Source of the DNA: Hermatobates lingyangjiaoensis
Taxonomy: Eukaryota > Arthropoda > Insecta > Hemiptera > Hermatobatidae
Assembly (NCBI GenBank): GCA_026182355.1
Contig: JAPFBL010000573.1
Coordinates: forward strand, 83,501-147,500
Length of the DNA: 64,000 nucleotides
Direction: 5' to 3'
Positions within the stretch are counted from its first letter, which is position 1, and every line of letters begins with the position of its first letter. Below are positions 57,325 to 64,000 of this stretch, one piece after another. The translations under genes were made by a program, and so were the position numbers. Under the pieces are notes generated by a model that was given only the letters and a program-made list of their open reading frames with translations, was not told where the DNA came from and did no database searches.

Positions 57325-57650
57325 CCAGGCTAGCTCAGTGGTTACGTGCTCGCTTCTGAACTGATAGTACCTGGGTTCAATCCTCACCTGGCCCTCGATT
57401 TATTCAAGCGGGAGGTGAATAAATCTGATTGCGTCGTCCCTCGGAGAAGGATGTTAAACCGTCGGTCCTGAGCCTGGACGATGTCAGGTACTCGTTAAAG
57501 ATCCCCTGCTCTAAATACATTTGAGTTAGGCAAAATTTAGAACTCCCACTGTAGAATCAATCTTCATTGTGTGGTATCACAAAGGGCCAATGGTCGGCCT
57601 ACGTGTGTTTCCTTGTGGAACTGCCACTGCAACCTAACTTAACCTAACCT
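57325..57650 (+). mobile_element. tRNA-headed SINE, full length
   Basis: GGCTAGCTCAGTGGTTACG, B box GGGTTCAATCC, TCGATTTATTCAAGCGGG, GTTAAACCGTCGGTCC, TTAGGCAAAATTTAG and a terminal ACCTAACTTAACCTAACC. Inserted 23 bp downstream of the Gbx donor side, antisense to the gene. Confidence 0.92.
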
Positions 57651-57672
57651 ACTTGTGCTTATGATATTTTAC

Positions 57673-57893
57673 CTGAACTTCTGATAGCTTTAGAGCTGCT
57701 GCTATCTGACTCCTTTCGGTAAGGCTAAGATATTTCTTTGCATGGAACTCTCTTTCCAATTCAAGAAGCTGTTCACTGGTGAAGGCTGTTCGTCGCCTTC
57801 TTGTTTTACCACTTCCTCTACCAGCTCCTGAACATTCATCTTCTCTGTCTCCATTTTCACTTCCGCTGCAGCCTTCGCTTTCGCCCCCACCGC
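57673..57893 (-). CDS. Gbx: Gbx/unplugged homeobox gene, internal exon (homeodomain residues 1-44)
   Basis: Sequence-specific homeodomain transcription factor; Gbx/unplugged proteins pattern the anterior nervous system in bilaterians (family knowledge). This exon encodes 73 codons after a 2-nt partial codon. A Gly/Ser/acidic linker (about 29 residues) leads into a homeodomain beginning [20 protein letters not shown], with the canonical F8, L16 and F20, and ending [14 protein letters not shown] at homeodomain residue 44. The splice acceptor is AG at 57,894-57,895; the same frame meets a stop a few codons upstream, so the exon cannot simply extend. The donor is CAG|GTAAAA at 57,673/57,672, phase 0, and joins exactly in frame to the exon at 51,725. 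Alanine at residue 22 (vertebrate Gbx has C) and AAA after QI are protostome-like variants of an otherwise near-invariant domain. The N-terminal part, including any eh1 repressor motif, lies further upstream and was not found. Confidence 0.95.
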
Positions 57894-57898
57894 CTGTT

Positions 57899-58870
57899 AA
57901 ACAAATATTAATTAGTTATATTTCAAAATGTTTACACAAGTGTTATGATACCTACATCAACTCCTCAGCTTTACCATGTATCAGCTTTAAAATGATATTA
58001 ATGTTGAAACTAGAAATTGGGAAAATCGTCATAACCCGGATTAGTTGCGATAGAAGATGGACAACGTCCGAAGCTCCAACAACTCCAAGAACATCTTACG
58101 AGGCTTTCCGTATTTCTAATATAAATCATACTAACCTCATTGGTTAGCCACCATTACCTATGAGGGAGGCTTTTTAATCACTTCTTTGACAAAGTTAACC
58201 TCGTAAACCCTCCAAGTAATTTAATTACAGCATCTAAATTGGTTTGGTAATATGCGTGATTTTTTCGTATGTTGTAGTTAAGTAAATTCTTTACGGTTGA
58301 GAATAGAATCACTGTTGCACTATTCCTTTCACAGAAAATTAAATGCAAAGTGATTCAGCAGTTTGAATTCAGTGGTTAGTCTAAGGATGGCATATAAGTC
58401 GACTATAAATGCAAACTATAGAAAAAAACTCATAAATGTGGTAAAAAAGCTGACCTGATTTTGAAGAAAAATGAAAAATCAATGAAAATAATCAGTATGA
58501 CTCTCTAGAGATATGTTAAACATAATTATAAACATGAATGGCAGAGGAAAGGGAGGGAAAGGTCTTAGTAATGGTGGAGGGAAAAGGCAGAGCAAACGTT
58601 TTAAGAGATAATATCGAAGGCATAACAAAGCCCGAATTTCGTCGACAGGCACGGTGGTGTGAAACGTACATTCTGTCTGTTCTATGAAGAAGCTTGTGGC
58701 TGTCTTGAAAGTGTTTTTGGGGAAATGTCATTAGGAATGCTGTGAAATATACTGAACTCGTCAAGAGGAAAACTATCACTGCTATAAATGTCATCTAAGC
58801 AGTTAGAATTCAGCAGGGGCAAACGCTACAAACAATTACATGTAATGCATATAATGCTATATAAATAAAA
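57899..58870. other. Upstream Gbx intron or 5' region with MITE copy 2
   Basis: MITE at 58,003-58,123 (CTAGAAATTGGGAAAATCGT to CCGTATTTCTAATATAAATC). No upstream Gbx exon recognised. A 92-codon minus-strand frame at 58,516-58,794 has no known motif. Confidence 0.5.
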
Positions 58871-58874
58871 ATCA

Positions 58875-59505
58875 TTAAGAGAAAAGAACAAGAAGAAAGA
58901 ATAACAAAACTTAACATCAATATATGATCACACCGTCTTCAGGAGAAGAAGAGCTCTCTGTGCCCAATGAACAGTAGCAAAACCACAAGCGCATATGCTA
59001 TTTGTAGCATTATCAACTCACAAAAAAAGGAATAATTTTAATTTATAGAATATAAGATATATAAGAAATAAGAATTATGAAATTATAATAAAAAATTTAA
59101 GAAAACAATACAAGAATAAATAGATAATGAAATAAGCCAAAATCAAAACTAAAACAATGAAAAGGAAAAAAATGAAAAAAGGAAAAGAAGATTTTCTTTT
59201 CATTCCTTTATTTGTAAATTATTGAAATATATTTATTCTTGTCTTATATTTTGTTACCCTATTTTTTTAGTGTTTTAGTTTTTTTCGTTTTAGTAATTTT
59301 ATTTTTTATGAGTTGGCAATGGCAGTAGTATAAATCTCATTGTCATATGTTAGTATGGTTAGTTGCTGTTTGACAGGCGAGCAGAGTTCTTCTTCTCCTG
59401 AAGATGGCGTTGTCCTAATATTAACGTAAGTTTTTGTTGTTCTCCGAATTATTTTAGTCATTTCATAAGTTGTCCATATGGACTGTTTCTTGGTTTTAAA
59501 TGTAT
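58875..59505. mobile_element. PLE-like unit with widely spaced inverted halves
   Basis: Minus CTGAAGACGGTGTGATC near 58,935 and plus CTGAAGATGGCGTTGTC near 59,398 each have the CTGAAGA start, but the GAAA side is lost. Tail TTGTCCATATGGACTG near 59,470 is the shared hairpin. AT-rich sequence lies between. Confidence 0.55.
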
Positions 59506-59529
59506 CATATATATATATATATATATATA

Positions 59530-59724
59530 TAAAAAGATTTCACATAAACACGTGAAACAACAATCAATGATTAAACCACAATAAGAATGGGAAAACAAGA
59601 CTAAGATCTTTCAACCGTAACAAGCGGTCTTCGTCAGAGTCAAAAACCCAACTCTGACGAAGACCGCTTGTTACGGTTGAAAGATCTTAGTCTTGTTTTC
59701 CCATTCTTATTGTGGTTTAATCAT

Positions 59725-59730
<6 letters not shown>
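59530..59730. mobile_element. PLE family B, fold-back unit with both cores intact
   Basis: Minus core sides 59,637-59,631 and 59,612-59,609; plus CTGACGA (59,654-59,660) and GAAA (59,679-59,682). The arms meet at AAAACCCAACTCTGACG with almost no loop. (TA)n on both sides. Confidence 0.9.
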
Positions 59731-59739
<9 letters not shown>

Positions 59740-59769
<30 letters not shown>

Positions 59770-60500
59770 ATACAAGTGTAATTTTGATGTACAAGTATAA
59801 CATATAAAGTTCTATAAAATGCAAAATACATGATAGAGTATTGATTTTTCTGTACGATTAAAAATAAATACTTCAAATAGAATGGGCTTAATAAGCAGAC
59901 CTCGTAAAGTAGAACTAATTTAAATTATTAGTTTTATTTTTAGATCATTGGCTGAAAGTGTTTTATTTATATTTATTAACGACATTTCGAGTTCAGTTAA
60001 ATATTAATAACTTTACTTTGATCACAACTGATTGAGTTAGCTATTTCTAATAAAAGTCAAATAAATCGCTCGTATATTTATATCTCGAGTAGTATTTATC
60101 ATTTTAACAGACTGTTAAATTTTTTAAATCTTTTTTTTTTAATTCTAATTAAAAAAAATCTATTTTAAGAAATTATTCACTTAATAAGCGTTAACTATTT
60201 TAATTACATTTCTATAATTAATAAATATCTATAGTTTAGCTGTTCTTTGTATTGTAATATAATTTCTACATATGATAATTTATTTGTTTGATTTTTAGAA
60301 TCTATTAGGATTTCTATAGGTCTAGATATATTAAGCCTAATTAAAAGTGAGTTAACATTTAACTGAGAGGACTGCATTTAAAATTACACAATTTTTATCG
60401 CATGAAATGTCAATTAAAATAACCAATAATTTATATATTTAATTTGAATAAATAAATTTTAATAACTGGTTTTGAACTTCCAGTTATTTTATCGTCTGCT
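59740..60500. other. AT-rich spacer, no gene seen
   Basis: No repeat or exon recognised. Confidence 0.5.
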
Positions 60501-60610
60501 CTTACAATTCGGAAGTTAACATGACGATGAACACGAGGTGTTCGAAACGCGTAGAATAAAAAAAGCTTCTTTTTATAAACGGAAACGTTGATTATTCTAT
60601 TTGCCATAGT
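60500..60610 (+). mobile_element. Solitary hammerhead-like unit (C-type stem III)
   Basis: ATGACGA (60,521-60,527; first base of CTGANGA changed), perfect stem II GAACAC/GTGTTC with loop GAG, GAAA (60,544-60,547), ACGCGT. No family ends nearby. Confidence 0.65.
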
Positions 60611-60977
60611 ATTACGTTAATATACATTTTATCGTTTTATTTTCTATTTTGTAATTCTTTATCGAACATCTCTACACAAGGTATTACATGTTATACTATT
60701 TTTGACAATAATATTATATACATTTGGACTCAATGTATGACATTGTTAGTATCTCTTAAATAAATTATATTAATAATTTATAAAATGAATTAAAAGATGA
60801 TAATACAGTTATTAGCTTAAATTCCCTGTACAGTTCTTCGAGTACTATTACATAATAATTTAAGTTTATTTAAAAATATAAATCTTAGGTATTCATATAT
60901 GGTATATGCAGCTTTATACTCTTATATCTTATCTTAATGTCTAATTATACAAGTATCTAATCTACATATATATACAC

Positions 60978-61905
60978 ACAATGATTAAACCACAATATGA
61001 AATGGGAAAAGACGACTAAGATCTTTCAACCATAACAAGCGGTCTTCATCAGAAACAAAAACCCAACTGAAACACTGGATGCAGAAAACATATCGTGAGG
61101 GGTTGAGAAGCGTGGTATTTTAAAATGGTGAAAGCGTAGGAAAGGACAAATGTCCACAAAGGGATGTTTGGAGGAAAAAAAGGAGTACAGTAAGAAAGAG
61201 TAACAAACTATCCACTAGCTGTCAACCCCCATAGAATTCATAGAATCCCCATACTTACTGACTCCATAAACACAGCAGTACAAAAATTCAGCAGTAGTAG
61301 GTCCGTGACCTGGAACTGCTAATTTTAACGAGCACTGCAGTGCGCGGAAAGAATCGTTGGTCGTTGGTTGGTCATAGAAGAGGCTATTACCCTCGTAACG
61401 AAAGTATCAAGTTTGAAGAGACCGTTACTAGTGTTTATAATATTTGATCTATTAAATTTAATTAGAGACGATTCAATAATATTTCTTAATAACATTGGTT
61501 TTTCATAGCTAATAAATTTAGCTCCTTTCCAATCAATATGATGATTTTCAATGTTTATATGCAAGAATAAGGCGGTACTTTCTTCGTGTCTACTTACGTT
61601 GTATTGGTGTTGTTTTACACACTTAATTAAATGGTGTTATCTTTAATGATTTACTACCTTGACTTAAATAATTTTATAGCAATTTTTGTACAGATTTCTA
61701 TAAATACCACCGGACTCCAGTTCCCTGGGAGAGTTTTTTATTAACATATTGCCCACGTTTTTTGAATCTAGTTTTCTGCATCTAGTCTTTCAGTTGGGTT
61801 TTTGACTCTGACGAATACCGCTTGTTACGGTTGAAAGTTCTTAGTCTTGTTTTCCCATTTCATATTGTGGTTTGATAATTGATTGTTCTTTCATGTGTTT
61901 TGGTG
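60978..61905 (-). mobile_element. Largest PLE family B copy, with GIY-YIG coding relic
   Basis: Read on the minus strand: an inverted family B arm at the right (61,783-61,905), then 3' coding sequence (61,636-61,325), a 3' noncoding part (61,320-61,075, also present at 30,290-30,400), and a minus ribozyme with canonical CTGATGA, ACCG/TGGT stem, GAAAGATCT near 61,050-61,020, ending ATTGTGGTTTAATCATTG. The order coding, ribozyme, end, plus an inverted terminal copy, is PLE architecture. The right arm keeps CTGACGA at 61,807-61,813. Confidence 0.85.
61325..61636 (-). pseudogene. PLE GIY-YIG endonuclease domain fragment
   Basis: Frame open from a stop upstream of 61,636 to the stop at 61,325. 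It reads HHLIKCVKQHQYN, ESTALFLHINIENHHIDWKG, AKFISYEKPMLLRN, IIESSLIKFNRSN and NTSNGLFKLD. The H-x-x-x-x-H-x-I-D-W-x-x-A-K pattern, the E of I-E-S-S-L-I-K and N-x-x-x-G-L-F-K-L-D fit the C-terminal half of GIY-YIG endonucleases of Penelope-like retroelements. The GIY/YIG strands and reverse transcriptase are missing and no ATG starts the frame. It establishes what family B derives from. Confidence 0.82.
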
Positions 61906-61937
61906 AACGTGTTTAGGCATACATTCATATGCTCATG

Positions 61938-62245
<308 letters not shown>

Positions 62246-62299
62246 TGTTTAAATGAAGCAGTTTAATTGAACTGCTTCCAACTTTTACAAATATATATA

Positions 62300-62460
62300 T
62301 AGATAAAGATTTCACATAAACACGTGAAATAACAATCAATGATCAAACCACAATAAGAAAATGGGAAAACAAAACTAAGATCTTTCAACCGGTCTTCGTG
62401 AGAGTCAAAAACCCAACTGAGGTCTTGTTTTCCCATTTTCTTATTGTGGTTTGATCATTG

Positions 62461-62462
<2 letters not shown>
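62300..62462. mobile_element. PLE family B, internally deleted
   Basis: AAAGATTTCACATAAACACG, CTTTCAACCGGTCTTCGTGA (most of stem II deleted), then the opposite end GTCTTGTTTTCCC to TTTGATCATTG. Confidence 0.8.
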
Positions 62463-62496
<34 letters not shown>

Positions 62497-62529
62497 ATCA
62501 TGTACATGCGTACAGACATATATATTGGA

Positions 62530-62635
62530 GAAAACAAGACAAGATCAGTTGGGTTTTTGACTCTGACGAAGACCGCTTGTTACGGTTGAAAGATCTTAGT
62601 CTTGTTTTCCCATTTCTTATTGTGGTTTGATCATA
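62530..62635 (+). mobile_element. PLE family B half-unit with intact core
   Basis: CTGACGA (62,563-62,569), ACCG/CGGT, GAAA (62,584-62,592 region), AGATCT, ending TTTGATCAT at (TA)n. Confidence 0.85.
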
Positions 62636-62639
62636 TATA

Positions 62640-63810
62640 TATATATATATTTCGTTTATTACTGTCGATTAGTTACTTTTGATTATCGTCAAAGCCCGAC
62701 TCTGCTTGGACACTTTACGAGTTAAACAGTTTTCAAACATTTAGGGTCTAACTTAACTACTAACTTATTCGATGTAGAGGTAATTAAGTTTACCAGCAAC
62801 TACCCACCATACTTATATTCCTCTAACATAAAAGTTATTTGACATTGTGAATGTTGATTTTTTTGTTTGTATTTATTTAAAACATTTTATGTTAAAGTTT
62901 TATTTGAAGGTTGGTAGTGGTTTTAAAAGTGTTTTTATTGAATGATGCTGAATAGCATTCAATCAGTGAAACGTCAAGTTTGCAACATGACTCGACTTTC
63001 CAACCAGTGGGAAGGGTAGGGGTGACAACCCTTCAATACACCCCCTCAAAGCACCCTTGAACAACAACATGTCATAGTAACCATGTGACATTTTAAAATA
63101 ATCTACAATGCAAATCTGTCAATTTACTGAATCAAGCTCAATTCATTTCAATTTAGCCGTATATTTAACTGACCATTTCAACAATAGTATTATGTCTGTA
63201 GCTAAATTACTAATTTTAAAACTATTACCCCATCAGAAAGTAGAAACAAATAGCCATTCTTCAGTAGCCAAAATTATATAAACGGTAAACAAATTTCTCT
63301 ATGAAAGGTAATTTACAAAAGTTGCTACAGATTTCGAATTTACTTCTTACTTATTAGTTCGAGCTTCCAAAGCTCTCCGCTTTGATGACTCGGTGGTATA
63401 GCTCGGCAGCTATTTACCAGAACTCAGTGTTGGTCAGGATTTTTTTCAGAGTGGCCTCATCTCCTAGCTTCTTCTTTAATTTCGAATTTGATAATAAATT
63501 ATTATAAAATAAACTTATCAACTATAACTGTTTAATGGATAGCTAGCAGCCTCTATTACATTCTTAGATATGATAGAAACTGAACCTTCTAGTTTGTTTA
63601 TTTCTCCCATGTTGTTATCTCTGTCATATATTTTTATGCATACATAGAAACTGATCAATGTTGTTCTTGATCAGGTATCTCAGACATTATATTTTTATAT
63701 AAAAAAAAATTCGTGAAATAAAGTCTTAAAGAAAGTTGAATGACATGAATGCATGTTGTGGATTGAAAGTATATGACCAAGTTAAAAATATCTGCCTCTT
63801 AAATGCCAGT

Positions 63811-63845
<35 letters not shown>

Positions 63846-63855
63846 TATATATATA
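62640..63855. other. Spacer, no gene seen
   Basis: Unique-looking sequence; 63,340-63,480 is slightly GC-richer, but no supported exon on either strand. Ends in (TA)n. Confidence 0.45.
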
Positions 63856-63859
63856 TTAT

Positions 63860-63975
63860 ATGCTGAGTCGTTATCAGCCTTTGGAGCGATTCACTTCTTT
63901 TCCTGAAGATGAGGAAATCGAAATATAGTAGTGAGTTTAGTGGTTTCCTTTCTATGTGCTCTTTTTAAATTCTAG
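63860..63975 (+). mobile_element. PLE-type unit, family N, with intact hammerhead core
   Basis: CTGAAGA (63,903-63,909), short stem II GAT/ATC, GAAA (63,920-63,923), TATA, then AGTAGTGAGTTTAG. Flanked by (TA)n; truncated by the window end. Confidence 0.7.
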
Positions 63976-64000
63976 TTTATATATATATATATATATATAT

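Larger units (their letters stand above)
51726..57672 (-). other. Gbx: Gbx intron splitting the homeodomain at residues 44/45
   Basis: 5,947-bp phase-0 intron with GT donor (57,672-57,671) and AG acceptor (51,727-51,726). It is packed with mobile elements: a fold-back element, C2, C1, B and M family PLE units, two family A segments, two palindromic MITEs and a full SINE near the donor. No additional coding exon was recognised inside it. Confidence 0.9.

Noticed and set aside
57702..57890. Minus-strand 62-codon frame starting [11 protein letters not shown]
   Set aside because: Different frame of the Gbx exon; the homeodomain frame is unambiguous.

Overview
This is a eukaryotic, AT-rich, intron- and repeat-dominated stretch, almost certainly from an invertebrate animal. 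The only host gene recognised is a Gbx/unplugged-class homeobox gene on the minus strand. Two of its exons are present: 57,673-57,893 (linker plus homeodomain residues 1-44) and the terminal exon 51,507-51,725 (homeodomain from residue 45, then a conserved C-terminal motif and the stop). A 5.9 kb intron separates them, splitting the homeodomain between residues 44 and 45. The N-terminal exon(s) were not found between 57.9 and 64 kb and probably lie beyond the window. The protostome-type homeodomain (A at position 22), a Jockey-like LINE relic and a SINE with an AACCT-type tail fit an arthropod or related protostome; the species is not resolved.

The rest is a dense layering of mobile elements. 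The dominant component is non-autonomous debris of Penelope-like retroelements (PLEs). Short units, usually folded back on themselves and usually abutting (TA)n or (CA)n tracts, carry a hammerhead-ribozyme-like core: CTGANGA, a short stem II, GAAA, then a palindromic stem III. Sorting by stem II and stem III gives at least ten families, called B, C1, C2, D, E, F, G, I, J, N and others here. Their PLE identity is supported by protein fragments: GIY-YIG endonuclease C-termini at 61,325-61,636 (-) and 36,758-37,027 (+), and a recurring segment, inferred to be PLE N-terminal, at 14,692-15,069 (-), 22,199-22,414 (+), 23,274-23,430 (+) and 62,138-62,240 (+). Family B is the most abundant, with about 20 full or half copies. 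One copy has a perfect 16-bp target-site duplication, and one 5'-truncated form is amplified as a 92-bp tandem array.

Other layers are: a tRNA-headed SINE (five long copies plus relics); hAT-type elements with 8-bp duplications, three of them nested with other repeats; palindromic MITEs; a long dispersed repeat with GTGTGT/GGGT tracts (family A); Jockey-type LINE relics; candidate solo LTRs; satellites of 77 bp x 27 (2.1-4.2 kb), 50 bp x about 28 (9.85-11.25 kb), about 30 bp (0.13-0.75 kb), 127 bp x 4 and 51 bp x 7; and a 1.4 kb trinucleotide tract (34.0-35.4 kb).

Layout: 0-13 kb satellites, family A and first PLEs; 13-30 kb PLE-rich with LINE and LTR relics; 30-38 kb SINE pair, trinucleotide tract, hAT with nested PLE; 38-48 kb LINE relic, nested hAT, PLEs and SINEs; 48.9-51.1 kb AT-rich segment bounded by inverted repeats; 51.5-57.9 kb Gbx exons and transposon-filled intron; 58-64 kb PLEs, including the one with GIY-YIG coding.
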